Positions 7,336-14,576 are shown, numbered from the stretch's first letter. The stretch: 15,754 nt of DNA from JAHDBG01 sp963922315 (GCA_963922315.1 CAWUID010000042.1:1-15754); one strand, 5' to 3'. Translations and numbers: made by a program. The notes: generated by a model from the sequence alone, not told the origin.

Positions 7336-8307
7336 ATGTCAGCATCTGATCAAACAGCACAGCCAGCACAGGATGGCAACAAAAACATAGAATTTGTCAC
7401 CCTGTTTTTAACGGTATTGACGATTACCCTGACCGTCACCGGTCTGATTCTGGCTGTCTGGGGAGTTGAATCCCTGTCTAAGGTGGAGGAAATGGTTGAT
7501 GAGCGTTTAAGTCGTGAGTTGAATGCAAAATCTGCTGAGCTGAGCAGCCAATTTGTGCGTAAAACAAATGACATGAATCAGTTTATGTATGACATGCTGG
7601 CGGCGAGTATCGCTGAGTTTGATCGGCGCCGGGAATCCTTACCCAGAAAGGATATACCAGACAGTACAGTGCAACAGAATATCAATAACCGGAATGATGA
7701 ACTATATAATATAAAGTGGAGCCAGCATACTCCAATGCAAGAAATCGAAGCAAAGATGCAACAGGCATGCAGTTCATTCGCAGAAATTGCTGCAGCGTAT
7801 ACAAAACATAATTCCCCGATCAGAATTGAGTTAATTGAGGCCTATTATGGTCATCTTAAAAGATACACTGAAGACCGAACGTTGGCCGCAGAAAATCATA
7901 AGCAAGTCCTGACTGAACTGAATAAGTACTCTGATCTGAGTAAGATAAGACGTTATCCGAATCGATTTGATCAGGCGCGTCTATGGCAATTACGTAGCCA
8001 GATTGAATTTAATCTGGGTGAAAAAAAGCAGGCGATACAGTCGATAAAAAATGCACTGAACCTGGCTAGGCTGAATCAATATTTGTATGATTACTTATCC
8101 TATATCAAGGGAGACCAGGATTATGCAACACAGCAGAATGATTTAATCCGGGCGATCCTTCTTGCTGATCTGCATCATAAGTCAGGAGAGTTAGCAAAAC
8201 TCCATGAAAACAAACGTAAGCTGATCAGAAAATATCCTATGATGAAATCTGACATTGAACATGCTGTGGATAAAATCGAACCCTATCTTAAGGCGATCCG
8301 AGAATAA
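7336..8307 (+). CDS. Gene C: membrane-anchored coiled-coil / TPR-like protein
   Basis: I do not recognise this 323-residue protein as a named family. It has one hydrophobic helix (about 20-43) and no cleavable signal. A charged coiled-coil-like stretch follows (about 46-100, starting LSKVEEMVDERL). The C-terminal half is all-helical, including a TPR-like pair at about 214-246 (ARLWQLRSQIEFNLGEKKQ onward). The side of the membrane on which the C-terminal part lies is not clear from charge. It sits 18 bp after gene B and 5 bp before gene D, so it is part of the same unit and could connect the A/B channel to other components. Base composition is lower in G+C than upstream mutY. No strong Shine-Dalgarno is visible. 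Confidence 0.78.
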   Translation: MSASDQTAQPAQDGNKNIEFVTLFLTVLTITLTVTGLILAVWGVESLSKVEEMVDERLSRELNAKSAELSSQFVRKTNDMNQFMYDMLAASIAEFDRRRESLPRKDIPDSTVQQNINNRNDELYNIKWSQHTPMQEIEAKMQQACSSFAEIAAAYTKHNSPIRIELIEAYYGHLKRYTEDRTLAAENHKQVLTELNKYSDLSKIRRYPNRFDQARLWQLRSQIEFNLGEKKQAIQSIKNALNLARLNQYLYDYLSYIKGDQDYATQQNDLIRAILLADLHHKSGELAKLHENKRKLIRKYPMMKSDIEHAVDKIEPYLKAIRE

Positions 8308-8312
8308 ACGAT

Positions 8313-8795
8313 ATGTCTGATAGTAAAGAACAGACCGCTTGCTGTGCCAGGTGGTTGTTTATGTTAGTGGGTCTGATACTCGCCATACCTGCATCTTATG
8401 CAAGCCTGGCGGATCGGCTTGCACAGGACCAACAGCAGGCCGATACAGCGGCAAGACATGAAGCCATCCTGAACAGAGTCCAAACAGCAGCAGCGCAGAT
8501 CAGGCAGAATCATGCGATGATTGTGCAGAAGAATCGCCAACTACGGCAGGCAATCAATCAGGAAGATTGTGGGCAGATAAGAACGATCTTATTGCCTGAA
8601 AGTGATGCCGAAGCTGAAGCGCAGATTGCTGAGTTTATTCAGACATATCGCATGCCCCAACCTGGGGAAGAAGCCTGCCAGGAACCTATGTCAGACTCTG
8701 AAAGACTCGAATGTAACCGCCTGTATGCAGACGTGCTGGATACCCGGCAAACGAGACAAAATGCCCGCGATTTTTTGCGTGACTATTGCCAGTAA
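8313..8795 (+). CDS. Gene D: exported coiled-coil protein with four cysteines
   Basis: The 160-residue precursor has a hydrophobic export signal (about 13-30, likely cleavage after SYA). A long helical, glutamine-rich region follows (about 32-85) that looks like a coiled coil. Four cysteines remain in the predicted mature part (86, 122, 134, 159), an even number that suits periplasmic disulfides. There is no known domain and I cannot name a function. It begins 5 bp after gene C and is followed 19 bp later by gene E, whose layout (signal, coiled coil, spaced cysteines) is similar. If the signal is not cleaved it would be an inner-membrane-anchored periplasmic protein. Confidence 0.75.
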   Translation: MSDSKEQTACCARWLFMLVGLILAIPASYASLADRLAQDQQQADTAARHEAILNRVQTAAAQIRQNHAMIVQKNRQLRQAINQEDCGQIRTILLPESDAEAEAQIAEFIQTYRMPQPGEEACQEPMSDSERLECNRLYADVLDTRQTRQNARDFLRDYCQ

Positions 8796-8814
8796 CACCT
8801 CGGTAGTGATCAAT

Positions 8815-9405
8815 ATGAAAGTATTCTTCTTTTTGCTGTATTTAACCCTGCATAGTGCGTATGCAATAGAACCAGGTGCTCCGTCACCACCTGAACTTCC
8901 TGATATGACAACTGAATCTATTGAACAGCGTCTCCAGATAATAGAGCAGGAGCTTAAAAAGATAGATCAGGAGCTTATTGAACGAGATGAACTGGCCCAG
9001 CTATGGCAGAAATCCAGCGCCAGATTACTTAAGAATCACCAACTAATTAATCAATTACTACAAAATTACCGGAGAGTTAAACAAGTTGCCTGTGCTGAAA
9101 TAGATCAGGTGATTCAGGCAGTTAAATATCGCAAACAAACTGTTGATCCCAGCGCGATGGAGAAATATGAAGTCTGCTTGCAACGATTGTCAGGCTATAT
9201 CGCACATGCCCAGCAATTGATGTGGTATGCTGAAGAAGTGACTCGTGGCAATGAAAAATTAGCTGCGAAGGTAAATATTGCTGAGGCAGTCGTGCGGGCA
9301 AATATTTTAATCCGCGAGGTATTGGAAGAAGAGCAAAACGTTTTGCAAGACTTAAAACAAGATCTGGCTATTTTTGATGAAATGTTCCAAGCCATTCGGG
9401 ATTAG
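8815..9405 (+). CDS. Gene E: exported coiled-coil protein
   Basis: I place the start at the ATG at 8815 because it opens a textbook signal peptide (MKVFFFLLYLTLHSAYA, cleavage after residue 17), giving a 196-residue precursor. The longer in-frame start at 8602 would lie inside gene D and add unrelated sequence. The mature protein is almost wholly helical, with heptad-like leucines from about 34 to 90 (EQRLQIIEQELKKIDQEL) and again near 165-190. Two cysteines (93 and 121) could pair. The N-terminal GAPSPPELP is a proline-rich linker. It is probably periplasmic. No family is recognised. The overall plan resembles gene D, which suggests related roles or a distant duplication. Confidence 0.75.
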   Translation: MKVFFFLLYLTLHSAYAIEPGAPSPPELPDMTTESIEQRLQIIEQELKKIDQELIERDELAQLWQKSSARLLKNHQLINQLLQNYRRVKQVACAEIDQVIQAVKYRKQTVDPSAMEKYEVCLQRLSGYIAHAQQLMWYAEEVTRGNEKLAAKVNIAEAVVRANILIREVLEEEQNVLQDLKQDLAIFDEMFQAIRD

Positions 9406-9455
9406 CAACATGATGCATTCTTCCGAATGAATATATATACTTCAGGTCAATCATT

Positions 9456-10628
9456 ATGCTGTGTTATATTAGACTATTGTCTGTTTTTATTTTATTGATC
9501 TCACCACAGATCAGCTATGCGCTATTTGCTATTGAGCAGGCCTGGCAGCAGGTTTGTCGCGAAACACCAGTGACCCAAGCCTCGCTCAGGCAGCACCAGT
9601 TTGCGTCAGTAAATGAAACCGCGATTACAACTGATATTACCCAAAGACTGCCGGAGATCAATAATCAGATAAAAAGTTATTTAAGTGGCCTGACTAAGGA
9701 TGTTACTCAATACAGAGAAAACTTGTATTGCGCTTTATGGGGTATTGATACCCATAATATAAAAAAACATGGAACCAGGAATATACTGTCTTATTATCAT
9801 AATTTTCGTTCGTTGCAGTTTATTCAGAAGGCAGTCGATAATCAGCTATTTGATACCTTACATTTGCAGGCTTACAGGCTGGCATTACGAGCTTGGCTGC
9901 CGGCAACGGATAAGCAATATTATTTAGAAGAGCTGAAGCAGGAAGGTGGGGTCATCAGGTATTATAAGGCATTGAAGGTGCCGGAATATGATAGTGTTGC
10001 ACCGCTTCAGTTGATTCAGGTGCAGACTTTCAAGGCAGCGAGTCGCCGGTGTGACAGCCCTGAAAAAGTATATGAATCAGATGCAAGCAACTTGCATCTG
10101 TGTGATATTAAAATAATAATTCCGAAAGTCCATGAACCTTTGTTGCACGATGTAGGTTATCGTGAAAAACCATCAGCAAGTGAGTTGGCTGCTGATCACA
10201 AAAGCTGTGCCGGGTATATATTTAATGACAGTACTATGGCGACTTCCATTCTTGAATCTCTGATAAAAAAAATGTTTGCACAACAATATCCGAATCATAC
10301 TCAGGCGCCGATGGTAAGTCAATGGATGTTGAAGCAAGGTAGCTTAAGTGTGAAAACAAACTTTTATATCGATGGAGAAAAACTAAAAGAAGACCATCAG
10401 ATTCGTTTGTATTCGAAACAAGCGCCAGTCCCAAGTAATAATAAAAAGAATGTCTTGTTTTTTAAGTTTTCTAATGATGAAGGCAAAGTATATTATTATT
10501 ATAGTTGCTCTTCAGGTGGGTCAAAATACTATATATGGGAAATTCCTGTAGATAAGAATCCGGGAATAGAAGATGAATTTCAGGTGTTTCCTGCAGTGGA
10601 ACCCTTGTTAGGAGAAGATAATGGTTGA
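9456..10628 (+). CDS. Gene F: exported protein of unknown function, 390 aa
   Basis: This is the largest gene of the A-H module. The precursor has a signal peptide (about 1-22, cleavage after SYA). The mature part has an alpha-helical first half (roughly 25-175) and a more beta-like, tyrosine-rich second half (for example VYYYYSCSSGG at about 345-355). Six cysteines (34, 92, 199, 216, 251, 351) lie in the mature part, consistent with disulfides in the periplasm. I recognise no domain or active site. The gene is conspicuously AT-rich. It starts 50 bp after gene E with only a weak ribosome site, and is followed by a 72-bp gap containing a small hairpin, the largest break within the module. Confidence 0.75.
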   Translation: MLCYIRLLSVFILLISPQISYALFAIEQAWQQVCRETPVTQASLRQHQFASVNETAITTDITQRLPEINNQIKSYLSGLTKDVTQYRENLYCALWGIDTHNIKKHGTRNILSYYHNFRSLQFIQKAVDNQLFDTLHLQAYRLALRAWLPATDKQYYLEELKQEGGVIRYYKALKVPEYDSVAPLQLIQVQTFKAASRRCDSPEKVYESDASNLHLCDIKIIIPKVHEPLLHDVGYREKPSASELAADHKSCAGYIFNDSTMATSILESLIKKMFAQQYPNHTQAPMVSQWMLKQGSLSVKTNFYIDGEKLKEDHQIRLYSKQAPVPSNNKKNVLFFKFSNDEGKVYYYYSCSSGGSKYYIWEIPVDKNPGIEDEFQVFPAVEPLLGEDNG

Positions 10629-10655
10629 TACCTGCCTTCTTTAGAACTAAGTGCT

Positions 10656-10674
10656 AACCTTGATGGCAAAGGTT
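10656..10674 (+). other. Small hairpin between genes F and G
   Basis: AACCTT (10656-10661) and AAGGTT (10669-10674) form a perfect six-base stem around a seven-base loop, followed by a short T-containing stretch. It is too weak and lacks a proper U-run to be called a terminator. It may attenuate transcription or protect mRNA between the two halves of the module. Confidence 0.35.
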
Positions 10675-10700
10675 TTGTTATATTGGAAAGGAGAGTCATG

Positions 10701-11327
10701 ATGCATGATGTGTGTATTCGGTGGTTGATATTATTGTCTGTGTCAGCAATGACGACACAAGCAAATGCTATCAGCTTATCAGATTGTCGGGAAATTGGTA
10801 TTACAGCGAAAATGGAGCGTTCCATCCAGCGGCTGTATCAGGATGTGGCGACTGTGCAGGCATGTGACCATAACTGGTTGAAATTTGTACAGCGACCGGA
10901 AACAGCGGATACCATCAGCGAAAGAATCGGTCGTCTAACCCTTAAACAGCCACCCTCCAGTCAATGCTGGCGTCAGATTAATACCATCAATGAAGCATTC
11001 AACCAAGCATTCTCTCGTGCGCGGAGTTTATCTCCAACTGCAAACAGTTGTTCGCGTCAATATCGTTATACCCGATTATCACGCAAATTACCGAATGCAA
11101 CCCATTTTGTGATAGTCAGTGCTGCGAATGTGCGTGAGCTGCCGTGGAGATATGATCCGATTGCGCAGACGGCAGACAGTGTGTCGGATACGTTAGCGGC
11201 CGGTACACCGGTGCAATGGATTGCGGAACAAAAGAACTGGGGGTTTTTCCGTTATATCAAAGCAGACAAAGGATATACTGGCTGGATTCGGATGGACCTG
11301 GTCTATCCCATTCGCCAGGTGCGTTAG
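10701..11327 (+). CDS. Gene G: exported protein with C-terminal bacterial SH3 domain
   Basis: I favour the ATG at 10701 (208 aa), seven bases after a strong AAGGAG at 10688-10693; the ATG at 10698 and a TTG at 10683 are less well spaced. A signal peptide (about 1-23, cleavage after ANA) is followed by a helical region with four cysteines (29, 55, 89, 117). A bacterial SH3-type domain follows at about 134-204. It is marked by VIVSAANVRELP, then AAGTPVQWIAEQKNWGFFRY, and GYTGWIRMDLV with the Gly-Trp pair typical of the SH3b end. Such domains often bind cell-wall peptides or other proteins in the periplasm. That would let G dock an envelope machine to peptidoglycan, but this is inference. It has the best ribosome site of the module. 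Confidence 0.78.
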   Translation: MHDVCIRWLILLSVSAMTTQANAISLSDCREIGITAKMERSIQRLYQDVATVQACDHNWLKFVQRPETADTISERIGRLTLKQPPSSQCWRQINTINEAFNQAFSRARSLSPTANSCSRQYRYTRLSRKLPNATHFVIVSAANVRELPWRYDPIAQTADSVSDTLAAGTPVQWIAEQKNWGFFRYIKADKGYTGWIRMDLVYPIRQVR

Positions 11328-11357
11328 AGTCAGTGTTCCAGAACAGGGAAGTGAGCC

Positions 11358-11681
11358 ATGTTGTTCAGATGTCGTTTCTGGCTGATTCTGGTCGGGTCGG
11401 TTGCGCTTATCTGGGCTGAGGCGGAACTTGGCTACTGTTTAGTACATCTTGGCTTAGATCATTCTGCGGTTACCAGCGCGGATAATTATTGCTGGCGGTA
11501 TCTTGGGATGCTGGTATTGATCACGGTGGTTAATGCCTGCTGGTTTTATACCGTCGCCTGCTGGGTGCTGGGGCGGCCCACCCCTCGTATTCTGCGGAGT
11601 GTCAAACGGATGTGTGATAGATGGTATGCAGCGAGCATCCGGAGCGTTTCCCATCATGCTACCGGTAAATTTATTGCTTGA
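11358..11681 (+). CDS. Gene H: small membrane protein with two helices
   Basis: The 107-residue protein has two hydrophobic segments (about 7-24 and 48-71) and a basic C-terminal tail (PTPRILRSVKRM onward), which by the positive-inside rule should be cytosolic. Five cysteines are scattered through it. A GGAAGTGAG-like ribosome site lies just upstream of the ATG. It begins 30 bp after gene G and is probably the last gene of the module. I recognise no family. Its stop codon overlaps the -35 element of the putative vapXD promoter. Because it is short and featureless apart from the helices, I am less sure of it than of A-G. Confidence 0.6.
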   Translation: MLFRCRFWLILVGSVALIWAEAELGYCLVHLGLDHSAVTSADNYCWRYLGMLVLITVVNACWFYTVACWVLGRPTPRILRSVKRMCDRWYAASIRSVSHHATGKFIA

Positions 11682-11706
11682 CATGCGTATCAACAACAAA
11701 TGTAGT
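11678..11706 (+). promoter_or_regulatory. Putative promoter of the vapXD-type pair
   Basis: A perfect TTGACA at 11678-11683 is followed after 17 bases by TGTAGT (11701-11706), which matches four of six positions of the -10 consensus. Transcription would start near 11713, giving a very short leader that still contains the AGGAAA ribosome site at 11716-11721. The -35 overlaps the stop codon of gene H, so the pair could be expressed independently of the upstream module. Confidence 0.5.
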
Positions 11707-11724
11707 CCACTACTCAGGAAACCT

Positions 11725-11907
11725 ATGAATAAAATACTGCAAACACCCGCCTCATTTGTGGGAGAATTTAAAACATTTGGTCAGGATGGTGTTGCGTATG
11801 AAGTGATTGAAGCGATCAATAGCTCCACCGTTATGATACGAGTTGTTGAAACAGGAGAGACACTGGTATATGCCGTCCAGACATGTTTAACGGATCCTCA
11901 AGCCTGA
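11725..11907 (+). CDS. vapX: VapX/DUF5397-like antitoxin
   Basis: The 60-residue protein (MNKILQTPASF) resembles the small DUF5397/VapX-type proteins found directly upstream of vapD. Typical are the opening GEFKTFGQDGVAYEV (about 13-27), the MIRVVETGE segment (37-45) and the short acidic end LTDPQA. In Haemophilus vapXD, VapX neutralises the VapD ribonuclease. I chose the ATG at 11725 because AGGAAA lies just upstream. A longer in-frame start at 11533 would run through gene H and add non-family residues. Its TGA stop overlaps the vapD start (TGATG), which couples translation of antitoxin and toxin. The family call is from memory of the motif and not from a search. Confidence 0.75.
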   Translation: MNKILQTPASFVGEFKTFGQDGVAYEVIEAINSSTVMIRVVETGETLVYAVQTCLTDPQA

Positions 11908-12188
11908 TGTTTGCTCTTGCTTTTGATCTTGTCGTCGTTGAAACAGCGAAACACCATCCGAAAGGGGTTTCACAGGCATATACTGATATTGCTAATACGC
12001 TCAGGGGATATGGTTTTAATCGTATTCAGGGAAGTGTCTATGTGACAAAGAATGAGGATATGGCAAACCTCTTTCGAGCCATTATGGCGCTGAAAAAAAT
12101 GTCTTGGTTTCGGCATTGTATACGGGATATTCGTTCCTTCAAAATTGAACAATGGTCTGATTTTACTTCCGTTGTTACAGAAGAATAG
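11907..12188 (+). CDS. vapD: VapD family endoribonuclease toxin
   Basis: The 93-residue protein matches VapD along its whole length: MFALAFDLVV at the start, HHPKGVSQAYTDI (17-29), QGSVY (41-45), NEDMANLF (49-56), ALKKMSWF (61-68) and the ending RDIRSFKIEQWSDFT (73-87). VapD proteins are small ribonucleases with a Cas2-like ferredoxin fold; Asp7 in the first strand is at the position of the proposed catalytic residue. I chose ATG at 11907, overlapping the antitoxin stop, because it gives the family N-terminus; an in-frame ATG at 11883 would add eight extra residues. It is the last gene of the plus-strand run and is followed by terminator-like hairpins. Confidence 0.93.
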   Translation: MFALAFDLVVVETAKHHPKGVSQAYTDIANTLRGYGFNRIQGSVYVTKNEDMANLFRAIMALKKMSWFRHCIRDIRSFKIEQWSDFTSVVTEE

Positions 12189-12217
12189 CAAGATTAGCAG
12201 TGCTGGTAGTGGGTCAA

Positions 12218-12254
12218 ACCTGTGTTTCTGCAGAACCAGGTAGAGCGTTTTTTT
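12218..12254 (+). terminator. Probable Rho-independent terminator of vapD
   Basis: ACCTG (12218-12222) pairs with CAGGT (12237-12241). An inner GTT/AAC step allows a stem of about eight pairs with one bulged base. Seven T residues follow at 12248-12254, six bases beyond the stem. The position 30 bp after the vapD stop fits. The gap between stem and U-run lowers confidence. Confidence 0.5.
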
Positions 12255-12262
12255 ATAGATTT

Positions 12263-12286
12263 ATTGCTTGATATTTTATAAGCAAT
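12263..12286. other. AT-rich seven-base inverted repeat
   Basis: ATTGCTT (12263-12269) and AAGCAAT (12280-12286) are perfect inverted complements around a ten-base AT-rich loop. It could be a second transcription-end hairpin or an operator-like site; it has no U-run on either side. Confidence 0.4.
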
Positions 12287-12328
12287 GAGTCTAACCCACT
12301 GCCCGCACAACACCAATCTGAAGCTACG

Positions 12329-12366
12329 CAAACCCCGCATCGCCATGCCAGGCGGTGCGGGGTTTG
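12329..12366 (-). terminator. katG: Strong hairpin terminator downstream of katG
   Basis: Sixteen bases at 12329-12344 pair with 12351-12366 with a single mismatch around a six-base loop (ATGCCA). The stem is very GC-rich with an A/T-rich foot. It lies five bases beyond the katG stop and downstream of vapD, so it probably ends transcripts from both sides. The flanking U-run is short. Confidence 0.7.
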
Positions 12367-12370
12367 TGGT

Positions 12371-14533
12371 TCAGGTGAGGTCAAACCGGTCAGCGTGCAT
12401 CACCTTCGCCCAGGCTGCGACAAAGTCCTGCACGAACTTTGCCTGATTGTCATCCTGCGCATACACTTCGGCATACGCACGCAGGATTGCGTTAGATCCG
12501 AACACCAGGTCGGCACGTGTCGCAGTCCACCTGACTTCATGCGTAGCGCGGTCGCGCAGGTGATACAGGTTGTCGCCGACTGGCTCCCAGGTGTAGCGCA
12601 TGTCGGTCAGATTGACGAAAAAGTCGTTGCTCAGCACACCCTCCCGGTCGGTGAACACACCGTGCTGGTGCTGACCATGATTGGTGCCGAGCACGCGCAT
12701 GCCGCCGATCAGCACCGTCATTTCAGGTGCAGTCAGTCCCAGTAGTTGACTGCGATCCAGCAACAGCTCTTCGGCATTGACCGCATAGTCTGCCTGCAGC
12801 CAGTTGCGGTAGCCGTCATGCACCGGCTCCAGCACCGCGAACGAATCAGCATCGGTCATCGCCTCGGTCGCATCCCCGCGTCCCGGTATGAACGGAACTT
12901 CAATGTCCACACCAGCAGCGCGTGCTGCCTGTTCGATACCGACATTCCCGGCCAGGACGATCACATCCGCTACGCTGGCCCCGGTTGCGGCAGCAATGCC
13001 TTCCAGCACAGGCAATACTCTGGCTAGCCGGGCTGGCTCGTTGCCTGCCCAGTCCTTTTGCGGCGCCAGGCGGATGCGGGCACCATTCGCACCGCCACGT
13101 TTGTCTGAGCCCCGGAAAGTTCTGGCACTGTCCCAGGCAGTACAAACCATCTCGCTGATCGTCAGTCCACTCGCCGCAATGCGCTCTTTAACATCCCGGA
13201 TCGCATAATCTGTGTTACCGGCAGGCACCGGATCCTGCCAGATCAGATCTGCCTTAGGGACATCCGGTCCGATGTAACGCGCTCTGGGGCCCATATCGCG
13301 ATGGGTCAGCTTGAACCAGGCCCGGGCGAAGGTAGCAGCAAAGTATTCCGGATCCTGGTGGAAGCGTTCGGCAATCTCGCGATATGCCGGGTCACAACGG
13401 AGCGCCATGTCGGCATCTGTCATGATAGGTCGGCGACGGATGGACGGATCTGCTGCATCGGCCGGCATGTCCGCTTCCCGGATATCGGTTGGCTCCCACT
13501 GCCATGCCCCGGCTGGTGATTTCTGCAATGCCCAATCGTGGTGTAACAGCATGTCAAAATAGCCGTTATCCCACCGGGTCGGATCGCTGGTCCAGGCGCC
13601 TTCAATGCCACTGGATACCACACTATGCGGCCTGTCGGGCTGACCTCTGGTGCACCAGCCGAGACCCTGATCTGCCATCTCAGCTTCTTCCGGTTTCGGG
13701 CCGAGCCGGGCCGTGTCGCCATTACCGTGTGCCTTGCCCACCGTGTGACCACCAGCGGTCAGAGCAACCGTTTCTTCATCATTCATCGCCATGCGGGCAA
13801 AGGTTTCGCGCATATCCCTGGCGGTTTTTAACGGATCAGGTTGTCCATCCACGCCTTCCGGATTGACATAGATCAGCCCCATCATGACCGCAGCCAGCGG
13901 ATTTTCCAGCTCCCGTTCGCCGGAATAACGACTGCCCTCGCCGCCACTCGGTGCCAACCATTCCTGTTCTGATCCCCAATAAATATCTTTTTCCGGATGC
14001 CAGATATCTTCACGTCCGAAACCAAAGCCAAAGGTCTTTAATCCCATGGATTCATAGGCAATAGTACCGGCATAAGCGATCAGATCCGCCCAACTGAGCT
14101 GGTTGCCATATCTCTTTTTGATTGGCCAGAGCAAGCGGCGTGCCTTGTCCAGATTGACATTGTCAGGCCACGAATTGAGCGGCGCAAAACGCTGATTGCC
14201 GGTGCCTGCGCCACCCCGACCATCAGCAATACGATAAGTCCCGGCAGCGTGCCAGGTCATGCGAATCATCAGCCCGCCATAATGCCCCCAGTCTGCTGGC
14301 CACCATGCCTGACTGTCCGTCATCAAGGCATGCAGGTCTTTCTTCAGCGCATCGAAATCCAGTGTCCGGACGGCTTCCCGGTAATTAAAGTCGGCATCCA
14401 GCGGATTTGTTTTATTGTCATGCTGATGCAGAATGTCCAAATTGAGTGACCTGGGCCACCACGCCGGATTCGACTGATTGTGAGTAGCTCCCCCGTGCAT
14501 GACAGGACACTGGCTTTGTTTGACAGGCTTCAT
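12371..14533 (-). CDS. katG: Catalase-peroxidase KatG
   Basis: KatG is a haem enzyme that destroys hydrogen peroxide by catalase and peroxidase reactions in the cytosol. The 720-residue protein is full length. The distal triad is Arg91, Trp94 and His95 in RMTWHAAGTYR. The covalent Met-Tyr-Trp adduct expected of KatG can be formed by Met248, Tyr222 (LIYVNPEG) and Trp94, with the same spacing as in characterised enzymes. His263 in GGHTVGKAHG is the proximal haem ligand. The second, non-haem domain (about 430-720) is complete. The ATG at 14533 has AGAGGA upstream on the minus strand. The gene is transcribed away from oxyR through a shared 125-bp region, the usual arrangement for OxyR control. 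A hairpin terminator follows five bases after the stop. Confidence 0.98.
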   Translation of the reverse strand: MKPVKQSQCPVMHGGATHNQSNPAWWPRSLNLDILHQHDNKTNPLDADFNYREAVRTLDFDALKKDLHALMTDSQAWWPADWGHYGGLMIRMTWHAAGTYRIADGRGGAGTGNQRFAPLNSWPDNVNLDKARRLLWPIKKRYGNQLSWADLIAYAGTIAYESMGLKTFGFGFGREDIWHPEKDIYWGSEQEWLAPSGGEGSRYSGERELENPLAAVMMGLIYVNPEGVDGQPDPLKTARDMRETFARMAMNDEETVALTAGGHTVGKAHGNGDTARLGPKPEEAEMADQGLGWCTRGQPDRPHSVVSSGIEGAWTSDPTRWDNGYFDMLLHHDWALQKSPAGAWQWEPTDIREADMPADAADPSIRRRPIMTDADMALRCDPAYREIAERFHQDPEYFAATFARAWFKLTHRDMGPRARYIGPDVPKADLIWQDPVPAGNTDYAIRDVKERIAASGLTISEMVCTAWDSARTFRGSDKRGGANGARIRLAPQKDWAGNEPARLARVLPVLEGIAAATGASVADVIVLAGNVGIEQAARAAGVDIEVPFIPGRGDATEAMTDADSFAVLEPVHDGYRNWLQADYAVNAEELLLDRSQLLGLTAPEMTVLIGGMRVLGTNHGQHQHGVFTDREGVLSNDFFVNLTDMRYTWEPVGDNLYHLRDRATHEVRWTATRADLVFGSNAILRAYAEVYAQDDNQAKFVQDFVAAWAKVMHADRFDLT

Positions 14534-14576
14534 TGGTGTTTCCTCTGGTGCGGGTTGAATTAAGATACGTGTCGCT

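Larger units (their letters stand above)
12200..12308. repeat. Imperfect terminal inverted repeat around a hairpin-rich spacer
   Basis: The 15 bases at 12200-12214 and those at 12294-12308 are inverted complements with two mismatches, sharing the core AGTGGGT/ACCCACT. Between them lie the vapD terminator-like hairpin and a second AT-rich hairpin. The whole could fold into a single cruciform of about 109 bases or mark a small palindromic repeat element. Copy number in the genome is unknown. Confidence 0.45.

Noticed and set aside
8602..8814. Longer start for gene E
   Set aside because: It lies within gene D; the ATG at 8815 opens a clear signal peptide.
11533..11724. Longer start for the vapX-like gene
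   Set aside because: It overlaps gene H and adds residues unlike the family; the ATG at 11725 has its own AGGAAA ribosome site.
12289..12497. GTCTAAC at 12289 and GTTAGAT at 12491 resembling integron attC ends near the vapXD pair
   Set aside because: The pair is about 200 bases apart, the second lies inside katG coding sequence, and the inner boxes of an attC site are absent.
12746..13866. Long plus-strand open frames across katG
   Set aside because: They are frames opposite a full-length, clearly conserved katG with no ribosome sites or recognisable products.
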